The notes beneath the pieces are model-generated. The model worked only from the letters and a program-made list of their open reading frames with translations. It did not search any database and was not told where the DNA came from. This document shows, piece after piece, positions 20,657-29,990 of a DNA stretch of 36,500 nucleotides; within the stretch, counting starts at the first letter, position 1, and each line of letters begins with the position of its first letter. The position numbers were made by a program, and so were the translations under genes. Source of the DNA: Symbiodinium natans (lineage: Eukaryota > Sar > Dinophyceae > Suessiales > Symbiodiniaceae); NCBI GenBank assembly GCA_905221605.1, contig CAJNDS010001902.1, positions 533,501 to 570,000 of the forward strand, in the 5' to 3' direction.

Positions 20657-21185
20657 TAATGTTGGACTCGCTTTAGTACGTAGGGGCCCCCCCCCCCCCC
20701 CCCCCCCCCCCAAACAATTTTGGGGTTTTCGGGGATCCTGAATAGTGTGGGCTGGGGCTGGGACGGGGCTGGGGGTAGGGCGGCTAGGGGTCGAGGGTTG
20801 AGGGGAAGCCTTGAAGCTTGAGGGTCTAAGCTTTCCAGGCTTTGTAGCTCCACGGTCGCCGGGGCTCCGCATAAATGCGGACCACCGAAACAACTTGCTA
20901 AAGCGAATCAGGGCAGCTCGTGGGCTACTCCCTTGGAAAATTGTTTGGGGGCCTGTTTCGTAATGAAATTTTAAAAGGAATTTAAATAAGGCTGGACACC
21001 AAACAATTCCGGAGTTTCTTATTCAAAACTGTTTTTAGTTTTTGGCTCCCCGGCCCCCCGCCCTTCAACCCCGGCCGGCAAACATCGCATAATTGAGGAC
21101 CACCCTAAACAATGGGGTGTCCCCTATAGGATTTCCGGAACATCGCATAATAGTGCCCCTTCTCACTAAAGCCAGTCCAACATTA
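20657..21185. mobile_element. 529-bp element with 31-bp terminal inverted repeats (MITE-like)
   Basis: The left end 20657-20687 begins TAATGTTGGACT. The right end 21155-21185 is its reverse complement with about 26 of 31 bases matching (ends AGTCCAACATTA). Both sides are flanked directly by CCCTAAA arrays. The inside holds a C-run at 20687-20711, a further inverted pair (GGAAAATTGTTTGG near 20936 and CCAAACAATTCC near 20999) and no transposase. This fits a non-autonomous DNA transposon. Two ORFs on the opposite strand over 20647-20893 are crossed by the C-run and are not credible. Confidence 0.7.
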
Positions 21186-21306
21186 CCCTAAACCCTAAAC
21201 CCTATACCCTAAACCCTAAACCCTATACCCTAAACCCTAAACCCTAAACCCTAAGCCCTAAGCCCTAAGCTCTAAACCCTAAACCCTAAACCCTAAACCC
21301 TAAACC
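21186..21306 (-). repeat. CCCTAAA array directly after the 529-bp element
   Basis: The array starts at the base after the element's right end, with some CCCTATA and CCCTAAG units. Confidence 0.85.
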
Positions 21307-21448
21307 CTGGGTTTTGGGTTTAGGGGTAGAAGGGACGGTTCATACTCCAGGCATTGCGATATGCGATGGCTGTCCCTTGAGTCCACCCCCCCTCTACAGG
21401 ATGGTGGGTTAGAATAGTATAGGGTATATAGGGTTTATGGGGTTTAGG

Positions 21449-21570
21449 GTAAACCCTAAACCCTAAACCCTAAACCCTAAACCCTAAACCCTAAACCCTA
21501 AACCCTAAACCCTAAACCCTAAACCCTAAACCCTAAACCCTAAACCCTAAACCCTAAACCCTAACCCTTA
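21449..21570 (-). repeat. Long CCCTAAA array
   Basis: About 17 pure units; at its left edge it abuts GTTTAGGG in inverted orientation (21440-21452). Confidence 0.9.
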
Positions 21571-21611
21571 AACCCTACACCCAGGGGTGTACGCACCTCC
21601 TCCGCGCTTAG

Positions 21612-21840
21612 GCTGGGACCTGCTCCCGAGCGGTGGCCATTCGCGCGGCTGTGGCAATCACTGGGGCGGCTGGTGCAGGGCCTACGGATCACACGCCTTA
21701 AACTGAAATGCCTGAATGCTATATACCTTAAGAACCCAAACGCCTCAAGCCTTTGCGGGTTGTTTGCGTAAAGCTTTTTCATAGGCTTGCTTCCTTGTAG
21801 CCCGCAGCAGCTCCTCCAAACGTGTAGATTGTGGGCTTAG
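21612..21840 (+). CDS. Strong 156-nt exon plus possible terminal exon
   Basis: Exon 21612-21767 enters in phase 2 after GCGCTTAG and reads LGPAPERWPFARLWQSLGRL followed by VQGLRITRLKLKCLNAIYLK and NPNASSLCGLF. It ends on a strong gtaaag donor. A possible terminal exon 21801-21840 (PQQLLQTCRLWA, TAG 21838-21840) agrees in phase. An alternative next exon starts at 21841 (PYDIVQPCF), also in phase. The 73-codon ORF on the opposite strand over 21561-21782 is a shadow. The segment is rich in Leu, Arg and Lys and free of telomere repeats. Product unknown; it may belong to the same gene as 20148-20538. Confidence 0.6.
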
Positions 21841-21871
21841 GCCCTACGACATTGTCCAGCCCTGCTTTCAC

Positions 21872-22005
21872 CCTAAACCCTAAACCCTAAACCCTAAACC
21901 CTAAGCCCTAAACCCTAAACCTTAAACCCTAAACCCGAAACCCTAGACCCTAAACCCTAAACCCTAAACCCTAAACCCTAAACCCTAAACCCTAAACCCT
22001 AAACC
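21872..22005 (-). repeat. CCCTAAA array
   Basis: About 19 units between exons 21841 and 22019. Confidence 0.9.
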
Positions 22006-22018
22006 CTTCGCCCCTGAG

Positions 22019-25000
22019 GTCCTTTTTGTCTCGCACTTTGTGGGCCGGCTGATGAGGCGCGGGGGAGAGCAGGTTCCTGCTGGGGGCCGCACACTCCTCA
22101 CGAACCAACTCCTGAAACCCTCAGCCCTAAACCCTAAACCCTAAACCCCAAACCCTAAACCCTATGCGTAGTGAGCTGCAGCCCTTAAGGCGCCTTGCCG
22201 GCGTGCGTCCTTACCCCACCGCACACTCTACTTGTGAGTGTTGGGGGGTGGGCATAGAAAATGGACCAGGTACAAGGTCTTTCACAGGTTATGACGCCCA
22301 AGTTCACGCTTGCTGCGTGACTTCGTGGAAGGTGGCCGGGACTCAAGAAGCTTGCAGTTGCAGGGCCTGGTGATGGAGGATTCTTGAGGGTTGCCGGGAA
22401 CTGGGGGGCTGCCTGGACCAAAGGCACGAGATGCTATGGAGATGCTATGGGGGTGGTCTGGACTCTGGGGCGGCTTGGCCATGGGTGGTGTCACTTAGGT
22501 TGCTTGGTGGTTGCTGGTCTTGGGCGGCACGGGGCATGCTAGGGCTGTGGGCGGCGCAAGAGGCGTGGCAGCTACAGCAGCGTGCTATTAACAGGGATGG
22601 CTGGGCGCCTAGCAGTCGGTGCAGTGGCTCAAGCCCGACGGCCTAGGCGACAGGTTGGGGGGAGCCGCAGCGGGGAAGCACTCCATCCCTGCGTGTTGGA
22701 GTGGGGGGAGTGCGTAGTGAGCTGCAGCCCTTAAGGCGCGTTGCCGGCGTGCCCTTACCCCACCGCACACTCTACTTGTGAGTGTTAATGGACCAGGTAT
22801 AAGGTCTTTCACACCCTAAACCCTAAACCCTAAACCCTCAACCCTAAACCCTAAACCCTAAACCCTAGACCATAAACCCTAGACCCTAAACCCTAAACCC
22901 TAAACAGGGGACGTTTAATGTTAAGAGGGGAGAGGAGTAGTGGCCAGGCCGCTGAACAACAACCCCACCCACGAGCGCCCTGGCGCACATGGCGCCGCGC
23001 TCGAGGCGGGAGGGGGGAATTCTTGAGTTTCTCGGGCAGGGCACACTCCAAACCCTCATTCCTAAACCCTAAACCCTATCAGCCCTAAACCCAAACAGGC
23101 TGCCCCTGCACAAAGCCCCCGGTATGTGACATCGTCCTGAATTTCCCCAATTTCTTGTTTAAACAAGCTGGCACCGTACCAAGCACAGTCACTAGTTTAA
23201 ATAAAGGCGGAAAACGTCCCGGCAGGCCAAATGATCAACTTACTTAAGCCTTTGTATTCGCGAGGCTTCATGAACATTTTCCGAAGTGCCCTTTGGGCGG
23301 CCAGGAAGGCCCAGAAGACATAAAGGCCCGAGAGGCTCCAGCAGGCTTCCCTGGAGGGGAGGATCCCGAACTTAGGGTTTAGGGTTTAGGGTTTAGGGTT
23401 TAGGGTTTAGGGTTTAGGGTTTAGGGTTTAGGGTAACAGGCCCCCCACCCCAAAAGTGCGAACCTAGGTTCCACAACGCAGAACGGCTCGTTCAACACTT
23501 TCGTTCAAGACTTTCAGTCAACATGACATGTTCGGGTCGAACCTTGGGTCAAAACTGTTTGGGACCCAAACCCTATACAATTTCTGTAAACCTTAAACCC
23601 TAAGCCCTACACCCTAACCCTAAACCCTAAACCCTAACCCTAAACCCTAAACTCTAGACCCTAGACCCTAGACCCTAGACCCTAGACCCTAGACCCTAAA
23701 CCCCAAACCCTAAACCCTAAACCCTAAACCCATGCCCTATTGCTATTACAAAGTCTCTATCTCGAAGTCCCTCTATGCCCTAGAAATTCCAACCCCGCAT
23801 CTTTTTTTAAGGCTCCAAGCATGCGCCCTTAATTGGGGCCCCTTGTTATATCACCTTGATACACACTAGAAGCAATAAGGGCAGAATACTTCGCATCCCT
23901 AAAACAAGGGTAAGGGACCATACTAAGGAGTCTAAACCCTAAACCCTAAACCCTAAACCCTAAACCCTAAACCCTAAACCCTAAACCCTAAACCCCAAAC
24001 CCCAAACCCCAAACCCTAAACCCTAAATTTAAGAGCCTCCGGCTCAAGCCGCCGATGCCGCTGGAGCATAGTTGGAGGTCTAAACCGCTCGCATGGTTCG
24101 AAGATCATCCAGCGAGTTCTGTGAAACGTTTGGGGGGGGGGTAGGGGGTAGCACCAGGACGGGGGCGGTGGGGGGGGGGCAGGGGGGGGGGTGGCGGGGG
24201 GGGGGGAGGGTTGGGGGGGGGTGGGGGGGGGTGGGGGGGGTGGGTTGGGGGGGGGGTGGGGGGGTAAGGAGGGAAAGAGGGAGGTTTTCACCTCCTCAAA
24301 CCCATCCAACACGCCGCCAGGGTGGCGGACCCTAAACCCTAAACCCTAAACCCGAAGGGCCCAAAGGGTTCCACCCTCAGAAGGTCCCCAACTTTTGAGG
24401 CCTGAAGCTCTTGAAGCTGCCCAGGCCCCTCCGCGCGATCCCAATGCCGACAATGGCTAAAAAGCTTGCAGCGTTTATGCGTGTTTATCTATATCTATAC
24501 ACATATATATATATATGCATGTTAATTGTGCATTTAATTATGTACTGTACTGATTTGTGTTGCTATTTATTTATTTCTGAACTTCTTTTCTTTCTTTCTT
24601 TATCTATTCATCTATGTATTTATACCTTTTTTTTGTGGGGTGGGGGGGTTGGGGGTTTGGGGGGGGTGGGGGGTGAGCTCTTGAATTCGTGATGGTTTGG
24701 GCAGGGGCGGGGGGGGGGGGGGTGTTGGGGTTTTTGGGGCTTCATGGAGTCAATGGGGTTCAGGTTTAGGGCTTGAGGGCTTCAGCTGTAGGGGTTTTAA
24801 CTTTAGGGGGCTCAGGGTTTAGGGTTTAAGCTTAGGGTGGACACGAAGGGGCTGTAGGGATATGCCACAGGGTTTAGGATTTAGGGAGTACCACCCTCCC
24901 CTCCCACTAGGAATCGAAGACCTAATAGGGTGGGAGCATTTTGGGGCTACCCCCCTTTGGGGCAGGTGGGGCATGCCAGCGCCATGTTCAGTTCCCAGGG

Positions 25001-25298
25001 CATGAGTTTAGATTCTCGTAACATGTAGGGTCGATGGGATGTGCTTAGGTTGAGAGTTTCACGTCTTCAGGGTCTAGGATTTTCAGTGGCCTCTCTTGGG
25101 TTTCAAGATAAGCGGTGCAATTTTTATGGGGCTTAAATTTCGGTATTTGGTGTTGGTGTTGGGCCGAGGATCGTAAGGGAGTGTAGCTCCCACAGTCCAC
25201 CCAAGGACCTGAATCCTAGATTCCACCAAGCCTCTTACCCTGAAGGCAAACAAGTACTCAACAGCTCCCAGCACATTTCAACACAACATCAAAGCTAA
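22019..25298 (+). CDS. Multi-exon coding tract J, product unknown
   Basis: Ten exons sum to 741 nt (246 aa plus stop): 22019-22072, 22948-23040, 23099-23121, 23265-23376, 23468-23585, 23812-23909, 24034-24077, 24425-24480, 24911-24965, 25049-25136. Sample peptides: VLFVSHFVGRLMRRGGEQ, LHEHFPKCPLGGQEGPEDIK, FSQHDMFGSNLGSKLFGTQT, SKHAPLIGAPCYITLIHTRS, SLRLKPPMPLEHSW, PMPTMAKKLAAFM, IEDLIGWEHFGATPLWG, FSVASLGFQDKRCNFYGA. Good donors support it (gtatgt at 23122, gtaagg at 23910, gtaaac at 23586). The first intron contains the TRIM-like element 22165-22813. Exons 22948, 23265 and 23468 have a second open frame; I chose the one that keeps phase. Instead of TAA 25134-25136 the gene may leave at 25086 and use 25206-25298 (DLNPRFHQASYPEGKQ, TAA 25296-25298). 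Product unknown. Confidence 0.6.
22165..22813. mobile_element. TRIM-like element with direct terminal repeats
   Basis: 22165-22286 and 22711-22813 are direct repeats, nearly identical over about 100 bp (both start TGCGTAGTGAGCTGCAGCCC and end GGTCTTTCACA). The left copy has an extra stretch of about 18 bp. About 425 bp lie between, GC-rich and without a convincing protein. The pair is flanked by CCCTAAA arrays and sits in an intron of tract J. This fits a terminal-repeat retrotransposon in miniature or a simple segmental duplication. Confidence 0.5.
23590..23731 (-). repeat. CCCTAAA array with a CCCTAGA block
   Basis: Six or seven CCCTAGA units (23653-23698) inside ordinary units. Confidence 0.85.
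24129..24271 (+). repeat. 140-bp G-rich tract
   Basis: Runs of 7 to 12 G separated by T, A or C only, in the intron after exon 24034-24077. It is strongly quadruplex-prone on this strand. Glycine- and proline-rich frames on both strands here are artefacts of it. Confidence 0.8.
24481..24640 (+). repeat. AT-rich low-complexity intron segment
   Basis: It starts at the GTGTTTATC donor. It contains (AT)n near 24504-24516 and TTTC/TTTA repeats. Its base composition is unlike the rest of the window. Confidence 0.6.
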
Positions 25299-25484
25299 AT
25301 ACCCCAAGCGCCCAAGACCCCTGGCTGCTTGCTTGCATGTATATAACCCTAAACCCTAAACCCTAAACCCTAAACCCTAAACCCTAAACCCTAAACCCTA
25401 AGCCCTAAACCCTAAACCCTACACCCTACACCCTAAACCTTAAACCCATGTGGAGCCCTCCACGGCTGTTCTTCTTCGTCGCAG

Positions 25485-26062
25485 CCGCTGGATGTGGGGT
25501 GGGGGGGTTTCAAGAGCCTTTGACCAGGGCAAGGACGAAGGGGAGGCGCCCGACACCCTTCTAGGGTTTAGGGTTGAGGGTTGAGGATTTAGGGTTTTCG
25601 GTTGAGGGTTTAGGGTTTAGGGCTAGGGTTTAGGGTTTAGGGCTAGGGTTCAGGGTTTGGGTTCTTGGAGTAAGGGAGGGGGCCCGGGTCAGGGGTAGGG
25701 TCTCTAGGACTCAGGGTCCGGTTTAGGGTTTAGGGTCTAGGGTTTAGGGTTTAGGGTTTAGGGTTTGGGGGGGGGGGGGGAAGTGCTTGGAGGTTCGGTA
25801 GGGTTCACGAACTGGTTTCAGGATTTCGGGCTGGGAGGTTGAGGGTAGGAAACCATTTTAGTAGCTGAGTAGGCAAGCTTTCGCCTTGTGGGGTACTTAT
25901 AAAATCCTACCATCACTAAGAACTCTGGGCCTTTTTTTTGGCCCAGGGTGCTCAGCAACTAGGAAGCCCCCCCCATTTGGGGGGTTAGGGCTGATCGAGG
26001 AGTTTTTCCTTTTGCGGCCCGCAGCCCTTGCCCCGCCACCTGAAGCTCTGACCCTCAAACAA
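25485..26062 (+). CDS. Coding tract K, two exons, product unknown
   Basis: Exon 25485-25565 follows the textbook acceptor CTTCTTCGTCGCAG, reads RWMWGGGVSRAFDQGKDEGE and APDTLL, and leaves on the repeat donor GG|GTTTAGGG in phase 2. It joins in phase to 25963-26062, which reads KPPPFGGLGLIEEFFLLRPA and ends in APPPEALTLKQ before a GC donor (CAA|GCCGAC). Without that donor the frame stays open to a TAA at 26120 in the CCCTAAA array. The upstream ATG at 25448 opens a short hydrophobic peptide (MWSPPRLFFFVAAAGCG), but it overlaps the acceptor's pyrimidine tract and I prefer the splice reading. Two short hairpins (GGGCC T8 GGCCC at 25928-25945; CCCCCC ATTT GGGGGG near 25970) lie in or next to the second exon. 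Confidence 0.45.
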
Positions 26063-26496
26063 GCCGACGCCCCTCCGGAATTTGTTAAATCCCCAACTCC
26101 AAACAGAACCCCTAAACCCTAAACTCTTAACCCTAAACCCTAAACCCTGTAAACCCTACACCCAACCCCTAAACCCTAACCCTAAGCTCCTAATCCTAAA
26201 CCCGAAACCCTAAACCCAAGCCCTCAACTCTACACCCTAAACCACAAGGCCACAAAACACCGCCCCCTCAAACCCGAACCCTGAAACCAGAAAGCCTACA
26301 CCCCAAACCTGAAGCCCCTAACCCCGGACCCCTGAACCCTTGAACCCCTAGACCTAAGCCCCAATCCTTGAACCCTGAACCCTAAACCCCTGAACCCTAA
26401 ACCCTTGAACCCTATCCCTAAGCCCTAAACCCTAAACCCTAAACCCCAAGCCCTAAACCCCAAACCCGAAAACCGAAACCGGCAAAGGCTCGTAGG
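26063..26496 (+). other. Spacer of degenerate CCCTAAA-type sequence before gene L
   Basis: CCCTAAA, CCCTGAA and CCCGAAA words with heavy decay, no firm exon, followed by GGCTCGTAG directly before the ATG of gene L. No promoter motif is recognised. Confidence 0.4.
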
Positions 26497-28431
26497 ATGG
26501 GCGGCTGCGAGAGCTGCGCGAGCAGCCGCCGCAAAGAGGCCGCCCTCCTTTCATCCTCCCAGGGCGAGGGGTTTAGGGTTTAGGGTTTAGGGTTTAGGGT
26601 TTAGGGTTTAGGGTTTTAGGGTTTTAGGGTTTAGGATTTTAGGGTTTAGGGTTTTAGGGTTCAGGGCTTTAGGATTTGGGGTTTCAGGGTTTAGGGCTTA
26701 GGGTTCACGGTTTAGGGTTTGGAGTTCAGAGCTTAGGGCTTTTCAGCGTTGAGGTTTTGTTTTTTTGTTTTGTTTATGGTTGAGGGTGTTGAGGGAGGGT
26801 TGAGGGGTTCGGGGTTCAGGGTTGAGGGCTTAGGGGTTTCTTGACAGCCTCAAGATGTCGGAACAGGTGTAGGGTTTAGGGTTTAAGGGGTTAGGGTTTA
26901 ACCCAAACCTACTGCTGCTCCGGAAGGTGGAGAAGATGATCGATGACGCGAGGCAGGCTCTAGGGTTCTGACCTTAAACCCCAAACCCTAAACCCTCAAC
27001 CGTGGGGGTTGGGTTTAGGGAACCTTAAAACCCTCCTAGGCCCCAAACCCTCCGGGGGCACCCCAAACCCTGAACCCTCCCTGAAACGAAGCGCCTAAAC
27101 CGCTTGAAACCATCTAAACCCTCTGAACCCTCTAAACCCTCTAAACCCTCTAAACCCTCTAAACCCTCTAAACCCTCTAAACCCTCTAAACCCTCTAAAC
27201 CCTCTAAACCCTCTAAACCCTCTAAAACCTCTAAACCCTCTAAACCCTCTAAACCCTCTAAACCCTCTAAACCCTCTAAACCCTCTAAACCCTCTAAACC
27301 CTCTAAACCCTCTAAACCCTCTAAACTCTAAACCCTAAACCCTCTAAACCCTCTAAACTCTAAACCCTAAACCCTCTAAACCCTCTAAACCCTCTAAACC
27401 CTAAACCCTAAACCACCAAGTCCCACACACACGACGCCCCCTGCCAACTGCAGGACCCGCTGCGACTCGTCGGATCTCCGCGTGGCCATCGAGAAGGATC
27501 CGGACAAGGGTTTAGGGTTTAGGGTTTGGGGTTTGGGGTTTAGGGTTTAGGGTTTGGGGTTTAGGGTTTGGGGTTCGGGGTTGGGGGTTTGGGGTTCGGG
27601 GTTTAGCATTTGGGGTTGGGGAGACCCTGAACCCTCGCAAACCCCAAACCCTAAATCTCAAGCCCCAAGCCCCAAACTCCAGATCTCAAACCCTAAGCCC
27701 TAAACCCCAAATGCTGAAGCCCCAAAACCCTAAACCCTAAACCCTAAACCCTAAACCCTAAACCCTAAACCCTAAACCCTAAACCCTAAACCCTAAACCC
27801 TAAACCCTAAACCCTAAACCCTAAAGCACGGTGTGGCTTTGGAGGCCGAAGCCGAGGGGATGGATGTCCTGGCCGCGAGGCTGGTGGCCCCTAATCCTTG
27901 AACCCTGAACCCTAAACCTGGGTTTAGGGTTTGGGGTTCAGGGTTTGGGGTTCAGGGTTTAGGGTTTAGGGTTCAGGGTTTTCGCAGCGAGTGCGCTTTG
28001 ACCCCCTCCCTGAAGTGGTTGGGGGTCGGCGCATACCCCTCTACGCCCCCTACCCCCCTATCAAGCGGGGAGTAATATGGTTTGGTGAAGCAGCCCTAAA
28101 CCCTAAACCCTAAACCCTAAACCCTAAACCCTAAACCCTAAACCCTAAACCCTAAACCCTAAACCCTAAACCCTAAACCCTAAACCCTAAACCCACGAGT
28201 AGACGTTTATCGATTTTGATAGCTTCCCAAGGTCCTGGAGCCCCCTAGTTTCAAGTCCCAGTCAAGTCTCCAGGCATGAATTGAGGCTTCCTGGGCCGTC
28301 AATTTAAGAGGTTTAGGGTTTAGGGTTTAGGGTGTAGGGTTTAGGGTTCAGCATCTCAAGTCCGAGCATTCACTAGTCAAGCAGCTTGTCAAGCGTTGGA
28401 AAAAAATCCCACCCACCCAAGAAACCCATAA
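26497..28431 (+). CDS. Complete 8-exon gene L, 142-aa protein with acylation-type N-terminus
   Basis: Complete phase-consistent model: 26497-26570, 26848-26866, 26927-26964, 27454-27509, 27852-27883, 27988-28092, 28286-28310, 28352-28431; 429 nt, ATG 26497-26499, TAA 28429-28431. The N-terminus MGGCESCASSRRKEAALL has Gly2 and nearby Cys followed by basic residues, the pattern of myristoylated and palmitoylated proteins, so membrane attachment is inferred. Later parts are VEKMIDDARQAL, TRCDSSDLRVAIEKDPDK, EGMDVLAARL, RVRFDPLPEVVGGRRIPLYA and SQVRAFTSQAACQALEKNPT. An AG one base before ATG could serve spliced-leader trans-splicing or a 5' UTR splice. Donors at 26571, 27510 and 28311 are the repeat unit GTTTAGGG; the donor at 28093 is GC before CCCTAAA. 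The intron 28311-28351 is 41 nt and consists only of telomere-like units. Several exons have readable stops if not spliced (for example TGA 26969). No family is recognised. Confidence 0.65.
27117..27412 (-). repeat. Variant array CCCTCTAAA (9 bp)
   Basis: About 30 units in an intron of gene L. Because the unit is three codons long, one frame stays open as repeated Lys-Pro-Ser (27104-27331); this is not a gene. Confidence 0.9.
27722..27825 (-). repeat. CCCTAAA array
   Basis: About 15 units near the 3' end of the gene L intron 27510-27851, whose 5' end is TTTAGGG. Confidence 0.9.
28094..28194 (-). repeat. CCCTAAA array starting at a GC donor
   Basis: The array begins at the GCA|GCCCTAAA border after exon 27988-28092 of gene L. 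Confidence 0.9.
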
Positions 28432-28606
28432 CATTGAGAAAATATAAAGTTCACTCAATACTTTCGGGTAGGCTTATTAAGCTCAAAGTCCAATTGGTCC
28501 AAAAAATTAGTTTTTAACGGACCCAAAACCCGAAATCTAATCTAAGGCCCGCAATAAGCCCTTTATGCTCTTAGGGCCCTAAACCCTACGGTTTAGAAGC
28601 CCCGAT

Positions 28607-29142
28607 CGGTGAAGGCTCGGTTTTGGTCAAAAACCCAGAAAACGAGAGCCCACCCAGAACCGTCGATTTCAGTACTAAAGAATCGCATTCTTAACTGGGA
28701 CCCTTGCCGATCCTGGGGTCCACCTCATTTGGGGTGTTTTGGGAAGCAGACTTTCCCTCTCAAGGGGGGGTCGGAGTTTGAGGCAAGGGGGTCTCCGAAG
28801 ACTATTCTGCCTTTAAAATTGGAAAATACGACCCCCCCCTTGACCAAAACTAGGCTGTGAAAGGGTCGCCGGGGTGGCCCGTCATCAGAATTGAGGGTTA
28901 AAAAACCCTGAAACACCCTGAAAAACATTGGAAAACCTTAAAAAACACTGAAAAACTTTGAAAAACCTTGACAGAACGTGAAAAAACTTGAAATCCTGAA
29001 GCCGGTGAAGCTCGGTTTTGGTCAAAAATCCAGAAAACGAGAAGCCACCCAGAACCGTCGATTTCAGTACTAAAAAATCGCATTTTTAACTGGGACCCTT
29101 GCCGATCCTGGGGTCCCCCTCATTTGAATTGTTTTGGGAGCA
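28607..29142. repeat. 140-bp direct duplication (28607-28749 and 29003-29142)
   Basis: The copies are about 90 percent alike. Both contain GGTTTTGGTCAAAAA, CCACCCAGAACCGTCGATTT and ACTGGGACCCTTGCCGATCC. About 250 bp separate them, including a decayed TGAAAAAC repeat (28905-28990). The 83-codon frame in the first copy (28609-28860) is broken in the second by single-base changes, so the unit is probably not coding. Confidence 0.75.
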
Positions 29143-29202
29143 AAATTTAGCCCTAAACCCTATGCCCCAAACCCTACGAGCCCTAAACCCTATGCCCCAA
29201 AT

Positions 29203-29460
29203 AGAAAAAACCATTTGCCGACGAAGGGGGTCAGGGTTTAGGGCCCCCCCCGGGTGGAAAAAACCATGGGTCAGGGTTTAGGGCCCCCCCGGGTGGGCCG
29301 ACGAAGCCCCCGGGTGGAAAAAACCATTTGCCGACGAAGGGGGTCAGGGTTTAGGGCCCCCCCCGGGTGGAAAAAAACCATTTGCCGACGAAGGGGGTCA
29401 GGGTTTAGGGCCCCTCCCGATTGGAAAAAAACCATTTGCCGACGAAGGGGTCAGGGTTTA

Positions 29461-29495
<35 letters not shown>

Positions 29496-29525
29496 GTGGA
29501 AAAAAACCATTTGCCGACGAAGGTC
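29203..29525. repeat. Satellite of about 52 bp fusing a telomere unit to a C-run
   Basis: Five to six copies of GGAAAAAACCATTTGCCGAC, GAAGGGGGTCAGGGTTTAGG and a C-run of 6 to 30 bases. One C-run (29464-29493) is expanded. One copy (29255-29314) is rearranged. The 97-codon frame 29254-29547 is satellite translation. Confidence 0.8.
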
Positions 29526-29609
29526 ATTAGGGTTTAAATATACATAGTAAAAGAGGGTTTAGGGTTTAGGGTTTAGGTTTTAGGGTTTAGGGTTTAGGTT
29601 TAACATAAC

Positions 29610-29990
29610 TTTAGGCCCCAAGCCCTGAATTTGGGCGTCCGGGCAAGAATTTTCGCCTCCGGGCATTGCATTGGGTGCCAGGCTTTTACTTTTTGCTGCC
29701 GGGCCCGTTTAGGGTTGAGGGTTTAGGGTTTAGGGTTTAGGGTTTAGGGTTTAGGGTTCAGGGTACAAGGCCCGAACCTCCAGGCCTTAATTGGAGCCTC
29801 CGGGGCTTAATTTGAGATATTTTCAGGTCCCATGCCTGTACTTCAAGCCTCCGGTCTACTCATTTAGGTCCCAGCCCTAATTTTCAGTCCCAAACCTCCC
29901 GGCCTTCGTTTTAGCCTCCAAACCCTTATTTCAGATTTAAGCCTTGTTTAGCCTTCGGCCCTTAGTCTTAAGTCCAAAACCCTGCATACA
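29610..29990. repeat. Degenerate minisatellite, period about 22-30 bp
   Basis: Recurring words GCCTCCGG, CTTAATTT and TTTCAG or TTTTAG, many diverged, interrupted by a TTTAGGG array (29707-29765). Two weak exons of tract M lie in it. Confidence 0.45.

Noticed and set aside
21561-21782. 73-codon ORF on the - strand
   Set aside because: Shadow of the + exon 21612-21767, which has splice sites and better composition.
23731-23890. MITE with GCCCTATTGCT/AGCAATAAGGGC ends
   Set aside because: The right half is coding (exon 23812-23909 with gtaagg donor); the similarity of the ends is short and imperfect.
24016-24335. Proline- or glycine-rich proteins on both strands
   Set aside because: Caused by the G-rich tract; the real exon here is 24034-24077.
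27104-27331. 75-codon Lys-Pro-Ser repeat protein
   Set aside because: Pure translation of the 9-bp CCCTCTAAA unit, lying in an intron of gene L.
28609-28860. 83-codon ORF
   Set aside because: The duplicated copy at 29003 has frame-shifting single-base differences and an early stop, so no selection on this frame is visible.
29099-29547. Two repeat-containing proteins
   Set aside because: The frames follow the 52-bp satellite and its C-runs.
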